Virus record (IMG/VR): IMGVR_UViG_3300042889_001762
Coordinates: 1 to 24,465 of that record
Length of the DNA: 24,465 bases
Origin: a virus
Reading direction: 5' to 3' (one strand)
Within the stretch, counting starts at the first letter, position 1. Every line of letters begins with the position of its first letter. Shown here in pieces: positions 5,762-11,111 of the stretch. The position numbers and the translations under genes were made by a program. The notes under the pieces are model-generated. The model worked only from the letters and a program-made list of their open reading frames with translations. It ran no database searches and was not told the DNA's origin.

Positions 5762-6559
5762 GTGAAAAATGTTACCAAGGTTGTTCTTCTCGCTGGTCTG
5801 ATGGCTACGACTGCTGCATGTACTCGTATTGAAACTGGTGAAGTTGGTGTTCGTCGTTCGTTCGACAAGACTATTGAAACTACCGAGCTGATGCCTGGAT
5901 CCGTCAACCAGACTATGTTTGGTGATGTGATGACATTCCCTACCAAGGATGTTCAGGTTGATGTTGTTGATCTGACTCCATTGGCTTCAGATAACTCGAC
6001 TGTTGCTGATTTCGATATGGCAGTGATCTACTCGATTAATCCTGGTTCGGTTGCCGAACTGTATATCGAAAAGAACCGCGGCTTTCACGCTGATACCGAA
6101 GAAGGTGATACGCTGTTGATGTATAACTATATTCGCCAGCTTGGTCGTAATGCTGCTTACAAGGTTGCTCGCAAGTATGAGTCGCTAAAGATGGCAGACA
6201 ATCGTGCAGAGATTGAACAGCTTGTTCGTCAGGAAATCATTGCGCAGCTTGCTTCCGAGAAGCTCGATGGTTCGATTGTAGTGTCACAGGTTCTCGTTCG
6301 ACAGATCAAGCCTGCTGCAGCTATCGTGCAGTCGGCAAACCTCTTGGTGCAGGCACAGAATGCTGAAAAGCAGAAGCTGGTCGAAGTTCGTACAGCCAAG
6401 CTCGAAGCAGAGCGTATCTCGGCTCTGAACGCTAACAAGGGCGCTACCGAGTACATGGCTGCTATGGCTCTGCAGGATATCGCAGAAGGTGTGAAGAACG
6501 GTAAGGTTAACACTGTTGTTGTTCCTTACGACTTTAAGGGTATCATCAACGTTAAGTAA
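5762..6559 (+). CDS. SPFH/prohibitin-domain putative lipoprotein
   Basis: Translation probably starts at GTG, with AAAGGA eight bases upstream. The 265-residue product begins with a signal peptide (MKNVTKVVLLAGLMATTAAC). Cys20 could be lipidated, although the residue at -3 is Thr rather than Leu. The body fits the SPFH/prohibitin family: RIETGEVGVRRSF, then FPTKDVQVDVVDLTPLASDNSTVADFDMAVIYSI, and a C-terminal Ala/Glu-rich helix (QNAEKQKLVEVRTAKLEAERISALNANKGA). These proteins form ring-like membrane scaffolds and modulate FtsH-type proteases. Here it might alter host envelope protease activity or membrane domains during infection; that is inference. It is co-oriented with the 58-residue membrane protein just upstream. 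Confidence 0.82.
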   Translation: MKNVTKVVLLAGLMATTAACTRIETGEVGVRRSFDKTIETTELMPGSVNQTMFGDVMTFPTKDVQVDVVDLTPLASDNSTVADFDMAVIYSINPGSVAELYIEKNRGFHADTEEGDTLLMYNYIRQLGRNAAYKVARKYESLKMADNRAEIEQLVRQEIIAQLASEKLDGSIVVSQVLVRQIKPAAAIVQSANLLVQAQNAEKQKLVEVRTAKLEAERISALNANKGATEYMAAMALQDIAEGVKNGKVNTVVVPYDFKGIINVK

Positions 6560-6573
6560 CGTTGCCCTTATTT

Positions 6574-6661
6574 GGAAGCGTGTCAGAGTGGTCGAATGAT
6601 CTGGTCTTGAAAACCAGCGAACCGAAAGGTTCCGTGGGTTCGAATCCCACCGCTTCCTCCA
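6574..6661 (+). tRNA. tRNA-Ser (anticodon TGA)
   Basis: The acceptor strands GGAAGCG/CGCTTCC are fully paired. The anticodon arm CTGGT-CTTGAAA-ACCAG gives UGA. The long variable arm GAACC-GAAA-GGTTC is typical of Ser. The T-arm is GTGGG-TTCGAAT-CCCAC and CCA is encoded. Confidence 0.95.
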
Positions 6662-6918
6662 TATGGAGTCGAGAACCCGGTAATGGTTGATCGCTGAGGG
6701 GTTACAGCGCGATTGGCAACTCCGCCAAATATGTGGTTTGTTTGCATAGGAAAGAGATGAGGCCGACCTCATGTAACCCCATCGAGCAAACAGTAATACA
6801 GAGCAGCGGGGACTGTTCCACACCAAGATGAGGGAAACGCTAGGGCAATGTCAGACGGTGCTTGCGTAGCGAGTGTCGTGAGGTGCTGGGTAGCCGGCGG
6901 GGTCTGACACAAGTTTAT
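6662..6918 (+). ncRNA. Second structured non-coding tract in the tRNA cluster
   Basis: Three foldable units follow one another. Unit 1 (6665-6727) pairs GGAGTCG with CAACTCC (one mismatch), has a D-arm-like AACC/GGTT hairpin and a CGCTG/CAGCG hairpin, and ends in GCCA. Unit 2 (6732-6825) closes TGTGG with CCACA and is followed by CCA. Inside, TGTTTGC pairs with GCAAACA around an ATGAGG-CCGA-CCTCAT hairpin, and ACAG pairs with CTGT. Unit 3 closes TGTCAGAC (6849-6856) with GTCTGACA (6902-6909) around a CTTGC/GCGAG hairpin. It shares GATGAGGGAA (6827-6836) and GTAGCGAGT (6866-6874) with the tract at 1451-1896. No known RNA family is recognised. Confidence 0.5.
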
Positions 6919-6994
6919 GGTGGTCGAGGTGTTAATGGATACATGCCGGACTGTGAATCCGGAGTTACGGGATCGTTACCCGTCGATCACCCCA
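6919..6994 (+). tRNA. tRNA-His (anticodon GTG)
   Basis: The acceptor strands GTGGTCG/CGATCAC are paired with one G-U. The extra G(-1) at 6919 opposite discriminator C73 is the hallmark of tRNA-His. The anticodon arm CCGGA-CTGTGAA-TCCGG gives GUG, and CCA is encoded. Confidence 0.95.
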
Positions 6995-6995
6995 T

Positions 6996-7073
6996 GGGGG
7001 TATGGGCCAATTGGTTAGAGTCAACGGACTTAAAATCCGTACAGTGTGGGTTCGAATCCCACTACCCCTACCA
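6996..7073 (+). tRNA. tRNA with anticodon TAA (Leu), short variable loop
   Basis: GGGGGTA pairs with TACCCCT, with G-U as the first pair. The anticodon arm ACGGA-CTTAAAA-TCCGT gives UAA, reading the Leu codon UUA. The T-arm GTGGG-TTCGAAT-CCCAC and CCA are standard, and the discriminator is A, as Leu requires. The variable loop is only five bases (ACAGT), whereas bacterial leucine tRNAs normally have a long variable arm. The D-stem has only three pairs. It starts one base after tRNA-His. Confidence 0.8.
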
Positions 7074-7113
7074 CATCTTTCTGTCGTCTCAATATGAAAT
7101 TATTTCTGTTAGT

Positions 7114-7204
7114 GGTCCTATAGCTTAACGGTAGAGCGGCCGGATTTATATCCCGGAGCCCAGATTAGGGGACGGTCCTGGTTCGAATCCAGGTAGGACT
7201 ACCA
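7114..7204 (+). tRNA. Atypical long-arm tRNA, anticodon uncertain (possibly TAT, Ile)
   Basis: The acceptor strands GGTCCTA/TAGGACT, the D-arm GCTT/GAGC and the T-arm CCTGG-TTCGAAT-CCAGG are all good, and CCA is encoded. The anticodon arm is irregular. CCGG pairs with CCGG, but the loop-closing pair is A opposite C if a seven-base loop (TTTATAT, anticodon UAU) is assumed; other registers need a bulge. The variable region is about 20 bases with a CCC/GGG stem, as in Leu, Ser or Tyr tRNAs, yet the D-arm is of the ordinary short type. It may be a degenerate, edited or unusual tRNA. Confidence 0.65.
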
Positions 7205-7223
7205 ACATATTGCTAAATATATG

Positions 7224-7252
7224 TTGACCTCTTTATGATAATGTTCTATAAG
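7224..7252 (+). promoter_or_regulatory. Sigma70-like early promoter
   Basis: TTGACC, 17 bases, then TATAAG, the best match in the window to the recurring early promoter form. It drives the gene at 7281 and probably the Lys and Tyr tRNAs beyond. Confidence 0.8.
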
Positions 7253-7280
7253 AAATTATAGAATGAAAAAGGAATTGGTT

Positions 7281-7481
7281 ATGGAAGTTTTTGTTTTGAT
7301 GGGTGAGATCCATTATCATGGTTCTGAGCTCCTGGGTGTGTATGCATCTGAAGAAGAAGCACGGACTGCCCACGGTGTGTATACTCGTGACGGTGATCAG
7401 TTCATCGATGAATATTACATCGAGCAACGTGTAGTCGGTGCTCCTGTAGATACCGAACGGTATCGGGCGTATATCGGTTAA
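7281..7481 (+). CDS. Small DUF7336-like protein (66 aa)
   Basis: The product MEVFVLMGEIHYHGSELLGVYASEEEARTA... has a beta strand, a short turn, the GVYAS strand, an Ala/Glu-rich helix and a terminal YYIEQRVV strand. It resembles small phage proteins of the DUF7336 type and the 56-residue product at 2922. The ATG at 7281 has AAGGA eight bases upstream. An in-frame ATG at 7263 has no such site and lies only about ten bases past the -10 box, so 7281 is preferred. The function is unknown. Confidence 0.68.
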   Translation: MEVFVLMGEIHYHGSELLGVYASEEEARTAHGVYTRDGDQFIDEYYIEQRVVGAPVDTERYRAYIG

Positions 7482-7491
7482 AGTTTAATAT

Positions 7492-7567
7492 GGACCTCTA
7501 GCTCAGTAGGTAGAGCAACGGGCTTTTAACCTGTAGGTCATGGGTTCGAGCCCCATGGGGTCCACCA
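7492..7567 (+). tRNA. tRNA-Lys (anticodon TTT)
   Basis: The acceptor strands GGACCTC/GGGGTCC pair with one T-G. The D-arm is GCTC/GAGC. The anticodon arm ACGGG-CTTTTAA-CCTGT gives UUU. The T-loop is TTCGAGC-like and CCA is encoded. Confidence 0.93.
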
Positions 7568-7591
7568 ATCAACCAAGAAGGAAGTAAAAAA

Positions 7592-7780
7592 ATGAATATT
7601 AAATCATTTATGGCATTAGCAGTTGTAGCTCTTACCGCAGCATGTGCATCACAAGAGCCCCAGCAAGCTGTTGAAGAAGCAGCTGATGCTAACGTAGCTG
7701 TAACCGAAGAAGCTGCTGTTGCCACTGCTGTAACAGATGCCATCGACGCTGCACCAGCAAACGGTAAAAATCCTCGCTAA
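7592..7780 (+). CDS. Small putative lipoprotein (62 aa)
   Basis: The sequence MNIKSFMALAVVALTAAC is a short signal peptide with a candidate lipidated Cys18. As in the SPFH protein, Thr occupies the -3 position. The mature part is acidic and very Ala/Glu-rich (EEAADANVAVTEEAAVATAV) with no Cys or Trp, so it is probably disordered or helical in the periplasm. AAGGAAG lies upstream of the ATG. The gene sits between tRNA-Lys and tRNA-Tyr. Its function is unknown; entry-exclusion or envelope roles are possible but unsupported. Confidence 0.65.
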   Translation: MNIKSFMALAVVALTAACASQEPQQAVEEAADANVAVTEEAAVATAVTDAIDAAPANGKNPR

Positions 7781-7786
7781 CAACTA

Positions 7787-7871
7787 GGGTCGGTAAAGCC
7801 AGTGGCTCTGGCAGTCAGACTGTAAATCTGATCCGTTCGCGGGGGAGGATCGATACCTCACTGACCCACCA
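7787..7871 (+). tRNA. tRNA-Tyr (anticodon GTA)
   Basis: The acceptor strands GGGTCGG/CTGACCC pair with one wobble. The anticodon arm TCAGA-CTGTAAA-TCTGA gives GUA. A long variable arm, as expected for bacterial Tyr, is present. The T-arm is GAGG-ATCGATA-CCTC-like and CCA is encoded. The T-loop sequence ATCGATA is slightly unusual. Confidence 0.92.
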
Positions 7872-7901
7872 ATTTTTTGTTATAATTCGATGAGGTAAAA
7901 A

Positions 7902-8288
7902 ATGGCTAAATGGCGTTTATCCACACAGATTAAAAAATGCATTACCGAAACCCAAATATACGAGAAGGGCGACGAACAGATTGTCCTAGAGTATGGTTGG
8001 CGTTGGGGTAATGTGTTTATCTTCACAGAAGGGGATGAGCAACCTGACATCTATCTCGGAGAAGATGCTAATATCGATGTCAATTGTCTCGAGTGGGATA
8101 CAGAGATCGATATGCTCGAAGACAATTGCTCTTCGTATACCCAGCTTCCGGAATCATTAGAGAACGATGAGGACTTCCAAAAGGAGTTCGAGTATGATAT
8201 GCACGAGTGGCTCGATTCTAACGGTTGGGAATGCGTAGATACAGAGATTTATTTCGAAGGCCCGTTGACTTTAGAGCGGGTTGAGTAG
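7902..8288 (+). CDS. Acidic hypothetical protein (128 aa)
   Basis: GATGAGG precedes the ATG. The product is strongly acidic, with many Glu, Asp and Trp (YGWRWGNVFIFTEGDEQPDIYL; LEWDTEIDMLEDNC; MHEWLDSNGWECVDTEIYFEG). No signal peptide or membrane segment is visible. Three Cys are spread without a metal-site pattern. Small acidic phage proteins sometimes mimic DNA or inhibit host enzymes, but nothing here identifies a target. It ends only a few bases before the tmRNA acceptor piece and may share a transcript with it. Confidence 0.7.
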   Translation: MAKWRLSTQIKKCITETQIYEKGDEQIVLEYGWRWGNVFIFTEGDEQPDIYLGEDANIDVNCLEWDTEIDMLEDNCSSYTQLPESLENDEDFQKEFEYDMHEWLDSNGWECVDTEIYFEGPLTLERVE

Positions 8289-8295
8289 ATATATA

Positions 8296-8364
8296 GTATA
8301 TCAGTTGTTTGAAAGCAGACTGAAAGATGTAAAGACCTGGGTGCAACTCCCAGCGGGTCCACCA
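8296..8364 (+). ncRNA. ssrA: tmRNA acceptor piece (permuted, two-piece ssrA)
   Basis: This piece ends with a T-arm CTGGG-TGCAACT-CCCAG (8337-8353), the acceptor strand CGGGTCC (8354-8360), A73 and CCA (8362-8364), but no 5' acceptor strand lies upstream. That strand is GGGCCCG at 8716-8722, beyond the HNH gene, and pairs 7/7 with one wobble, G3-U70, the alanine identity pair. Further nested helices join the two pieces: GATGTAAA (8326-8333) with TTTACATT (8735-8742), AGACT (8317-8321) with AGTCT (8752-8756), and ATCAGT (8300-8305) with ACTGAT (8759-8764). This reproduces helix P2 of tmRNA. The 5' boundary is estimated. The order, acceptor first and coding second, is that of alphaproteobacterial permuted tmRNA genes. 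Confidence 0.93.
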
Positions 8365-8368
8365 TTTT

Positions 8369-8376
8369 TATAAATA
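8369..8376 (+). promoter_or_regulatory. T4-type late promoter for the HNH gene
   Basis: An exact TATAAATA lies five bases after the tmRNA CCA and 20 bases before the HNH start codon, with AGGAGG in between. Confidence 0.8.
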
Positions 8377-8395
8377 GCCATAGGAGGAAACTACT

Positions 8396-8728
8396 ATGGC
8401 TTTTAATAGAGACGAACACAAGAAGGAATGGAATAGAGCTCGGCAAAACAAAATTGTCACTCTTATTGGACGATGGAAGATGATCAAAGGGTGTGCCCGT
8501 TGTGGGTACAAAGATCATCCATCTGCTTTAGTTCTAGATCATATTGATCCTGCTACTAAAGATCGGAAGAAAAAGGGTCAAAGAGCTTATAATCCCTTGT
8601 GGTGCAGAAAGCGAATAAAACAAGAACTGGCTAAGTGTCAAGTTTTATGCGCCAATTGCTCGAACATACGCACACATGAAGAAAAGCATTATGCGTATCG
8701 TCAACCCAAGTTTACGGGCCCGAACTAG
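8396..8728 (+). CDS. HNH endonuclease inside the tmRNA gene
   Basis: The 110-residue product is a zinc-stabilised HNH nuclease: C33-A-R-C36, then LDHIDP with His49 as probable general base, and C85-A-N-C88. The family often has His right after the second Cys pair (CxNCH); here it is Ser89, with His94 nearby, so activity is not certain. The basic N-terminus suggests DNA binding. AGGAGG lies about nine bases before the ATG, and the gene has its own late promoter. It fills the intervening segment of the permuted tmRNA gene. Its last codons (ACG GGC CCG AAC TAG) overlap the first 13 bases of the tmRNA coding piece. It may be a homing endonuclease that mobilises this locus. No group I intron sequence surrounds it. 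Confidence 0.88.
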   Translation: MAFNRDEHKKEWNRARQNKIVTLIGRWKMIKGCARCGYKDHPSALVLDHIDPATKDRKKKGQRAYNPLWCRKRIKQELAKCQVLCANCSNIRTHEEKHYAYRQPKFTGPN

Positions 8729-8880
8729 GATCGATTTACATTGGATAGGAAAGTCTAGACTGATTGCCTGGCAAAGTGCCACAAAACGTAAATGCAAACG
8801 ATAACAACGCATATGAAGGTCTTGCACTAGCTGCATGATTTTTCGGGGCCTGGTGGGAGCCTTGCAACAGAATCCCACCA
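8716..8880 (+). ncRNA. ssrA: tmRNA coding piece (permuted, two-piece ssrA)
   Basis: The piece begins with the acceptor strand GGGCCCG (8716-8722), then a D-loop region with GGATCGA (8728-8734), comparable to the conserved GGATTCGAC of tmRNA. The P2 strands TTTACATT, AGTCT and ACTGAT follow, and pair with the upstream acceptor piece. A TGGC/GCCA hairpin (8769-8781) lies where pseudoknot PK1 is expected. The resume codon GCA at 8794 opens the tag. After the tag stop, GGTGGGA (8852-8858) pairs with TCCCACC (8873-8879) as a terminal hairpin. tmRNA with SmpB rescues ribosomes stalled on broken mRNA and tags the product for ClpXP. The 3' boundary is estimated. Confidence 0.93.
8794..8838 (+). other. 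tmRNA tag-peptide reading frame
   Basis: GCA at 8794 to TGA at 8836 encodes ANDNNAYEGLALAA. The start AND and the end ALAA are those of bacterial proteolysis tags, and the C-terminal LAA is the ClpX recognition signal. ANDNN- is typical of alphaproteobacterial tags. Confidence 0.95.
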
Positions 8881-8892
8881 TTTCCCGGGTTG

Positions 8893-8900
8893 TATAAATA
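8893..8900 (+). promoter_or_regulatory. T4-type late promoter
   Basis: An exact TATAAATA lies 46 bases upstream of the small gene at 8947 and just after the tmRNA coding piece. Confidence 0.8.
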
Positions 8901-8946
8901 CTATGTCCACTACAGGGCATACACACATACACAAAGGTATTTACCA

Positions 8947-9159
8947 ATGACAAAGACACCGTATGAGATCCGTCTAGAGGTCTTAAAAATGGCTCAAGAT
9001 CAAGCCAATGCAAAGTTCTACAACTCGTGGGAAACAGCAGCAAGAAAAGCAGATCTCAATGAGAATGCTTCTTTACTTACAGAAGTACCCGAGTTTCCAA
9101 CTGCAGAATCTATTATCACAGAAGCAAATAAATTAAAGACTTTTGTAGACAAGGGTTAA
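8947..9159 (+). CDS. Hypothetical small late protein (70 aa)
   Basis: AAAGGT lies about ten bases upstream of the ATG. The product (MTKTPYEIRLEVLKMAQDQANAKFYNSWETAARKADL...) is predominantly helical, with charged and Ala-rich stretches. It has no Cys, signal peptide or membrane segment. An exact late promoter upstream and a terminator-like hairpin downstream make this a single-gene late unit, suggesting a virion or assembly role. I do not recognise the family with certainty. Confidence 0.68.
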   Translation: MTKTPYEIRLEVLKMAQDQANAKFYNSWETAARKADLNENASLLTEVPEFPTAESIITEANKLKTFVDKG

Positions 9160-9173
9160 TCCCCCGTAGGCCC

Positions 9174-9207
9174 GCCGGCAGCCTTAAATGCCGGCAACCT
9201 TTTATAT
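9174..9207 (+). terminator. Probable terminator after the gene at 8947
   Basis: GCCGGCA (9174-9180) and TGCCGGC (9189-9195) form a perfect 7-bp stem with an eight-base loop, followed by AACCTTTTATATTT. The T-run is imperfect. Confidence 0.6.
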
Positions 9208-9239
9208 TTAAATGCTAGCGAAACGTAAAGTGTTATATT

Positions 9240-11111
9240 ATGTTTGTTATTATTCCCATCAACGGGCTCGGAACCCGCTTCGCTCAAGACAATTATACCT
9301 TCCCTAAGCCGCTTATCAATGTACTTGGTAAGCGGATGATCTTTTGGGTAATTGATAGCTTGAAGCTCGATATAAACCATACATTGGTTATACCATACTC
9401 TGATCAACTCGACAAGTTTAACTTCCGAGACATTGTCCAGGATCAATATCCCAATCTCGACATTCGATTCATTCCGATCGACAGACCGACAAAGGGTGCT
9501 GCCGAGACGTTGCTTGTTGCTATCAATGAGCTGGGTGAAGTCGACAACATGCCTACGTTGGTTGTGGATTGTGATACATTCTATGAAGATGATATTGTAG
9601 GCAACTTCCAAAACCATCCACGTAATGTGATCTACTATTTCGAGGACGAGGGTAAGGATCCTCTGTTCTCGTACCACAGTGTAGGCGAAGATGGTTATGT
9701 GGTAACGATCCAAGAGAAGATTCGAATCTCCAATAGAGCATCGACCGGAGCATATGGCTTCGATAGCGTTGAGGGTCTAAAGAAGGCATGCGAGCAGGTA
9801 CTGGGTAATAATTACCTACTAACAGGCAATGAATACTACGTGTCAGCTGTGTATCGTTGGATGATCGACCAGGGCTTTTACGTAGAAGCTCAGCATGTAG
9901 ATAAGTTCCACTGCGTCGGGACTCCTCTTCAATTGAAAGTGTTCTGCGAGACATACAACCAGGCTCCTAAGCGCTTCTGCTTTGATCTAGACTCTACTCT
10001 CGTCACTAAGCCACGTGTAGAAGGCGATTATTCCACCGTAGAACCGATTGAGAAGAACATTACACTGCTTCGATACCTCAAGCAAGCAGGACATACTATC
10101 ATCGTCTATACGGCGCGTAGAATGCGTACACACAAGGGTAATATGGGCGCTATCGTAGCTGATGTTGGCAAGCTCACAATGGATACGCTCGATAAGTTTG
10201 ATATTCCTTACGACGAGCTAAACTTTGGTAAGCCGTGGGCAGACTTCTATATCGACGATCTTGCTGTCGATTGTAATACGGATATTGAAAAGTCGATTGG
10301 TTATTATAATACAATGACCAAGCCAAGAGACTTTAACACTATTGAGATTTCGGACAATCTGGTTACGAAGACTGGTAATGTAGATGGAGAGATCTTCTTC
10401 TATAATGCAATCCAACAATACCCCTTCATCAAGGATCTGTTCCCTAAGCTGATTAGCAGCACTAAGGACTCGCTAACTATTGAGCGTGTCAATGGTGTTA
10501 CGTTCTCGTATCTATTCCAGAACAACAGCCTTCAACCAGCTGTATTTAAGCAGATGTTGAGTAACCTGATGGCTGTCCACAACACTCCGGTTGCTGGTGT
10601 AAAGGAGGCAGCTGTTGGCTCAATGCTCCTTTGGCAGTTTGAGGATAGAATTAAGGGATTCGATTACTCAAAGTATCCAGGCGGTCCCGATCTAACCAAA
10701 CGTGTTCTCCGGTTCATGGATGGATATGAATTCGACCGAGAAATCGAGCCATGTATCATTCACGGAGATCCAGTATTCTCTAACATCTTATATGATACGA
10801 ACCTCGACATTAAGTTCATCGACATGCGTGGTAAGCTAAGCAACACCCATACTATACTGGGAGATCCGGCATATGACCTTGCTAAGATATACCAGTCATT
10901 GATGGGATATGACTTCGTGCTTAATGATCGGAGAATCGTTCGCAATACAGAGCTGATCGATATCTTTGAGCAACACGTAAAGAGCTATGGCCTGAGTATG
11001 AAAACGATTAAGCAGATGACTGGTTGTCTATATGTCTCGCTAGTACCACTTCACGACAACGATAAGTGTGTTAAGTATCTCGAGCTTGGCCAGAAACTCC
11101 TGGAGGAATAA
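9240..11111 (+). CDS. Three-domain nucleotidyltransferase / HAD phosphatase / APH-type kinase
   Basis: The 623-residue product combines three enzyme folds. Residues 1-235 are a sugar-phosphate nucleotidyltransferase: NGLGTRF, FPKPL, and metal-binding VDCDTFYEDD. Residues 240-355 are a HAD-type phosphatase: FCFDLDSTLV, IVYTARR, FGKPWADFYIDD. Residues 365-620 resemble choline/aminoglycoside kinases, with catalytic loop CIIHGDPVFSNIL and metal-binding FIDMRG. Such sets make activated sugars or phosphocholine-like groups for surface glycans. Here the protein may decorate virion or host surface polysaccharide, but the substrate is unknown. The stop overlaps the start of the next gene by one base, so the two products probably work in one pathway. 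No strong ribosome binding site is visible. Confidence 0.82.
   Translation: MFVIIPINGLGTRFAQDNYTFPKPLINVLGKRMIFWVIDSLKLDINHTLVIPYSDQLDKFNFRDIVQDQYPNLDIRFIPIDRPTKGAAETLLVAINELGEVDNMPTLVVDCDTFYEDDIVGNFQNHPRNVIYYFEDEGKDPLFSYHSVGEDGYVVTIQEKIRISNRASTGAYGFDSVEGLKKACEQVLGNNYLLTGNEYYVSAVYRWMIDQGFYVEAQHVDKFHCVGTPLQLKVFCETYNQAPKRFCFDLDSTLVTKPRVEGDYSTVEPIEKNITLLRYLKQAGHTIIVYTARRMRTHKGNMGAIVADVGKLTMDTLDKFDIPYDELNFGKPWADFYIDDLAVDCNTDIEKSIGYYNTMTKPRDFNTIEISDNLVTKTGNVDGEIFFYNAIQQYPFIKDLFPKLISSTKDSLTIERVNGVTFSYLFQNNSLQPAVFKQMLSNLMAVHNTPVAGVKEAAVGSMLLWQFEDRIKGFDYSKYPGGPDLTKRVLRFMDGYEFDREIEPCIIHGDPVFSNILYDTNLDIKFIDMRGKLSNTHTILGDPAYDLAKIYQSLMGYDFVLNDRRIVRNTELIDIFEQHVKSYGLSMKTIKQMTGCLYVSLVPLHDNDKCVKYLELGQKLLEE

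Noticed and set aside
6862-7128. 88-residue open frame on the plus strand
   Set aside because: It runs through tRNA-His and the UAA tRNA and has no ribosome binding site.
8281-8364. Ordinary tRNA or tRNA remnant
   Set aside because: No matching 5' acceptor strand, D-arm or anticodon arm exists upstream; all pairing partners lie in the tmRNA coding piece.
8365-8715. Group I intron around the HNH gene
   Set aside because: There is no room for intron core helices, and a permuted tmRNA explains both flanks.
8728-8734. GGATCGA as the 5' acceptor strand of the tmRNA
   Set aside because: It gives only five pairs with CGGGTCC. GGGCCCG (8716-8722) gives seven with G3-U70, leaving GGATCGA in the expected D-loop position.
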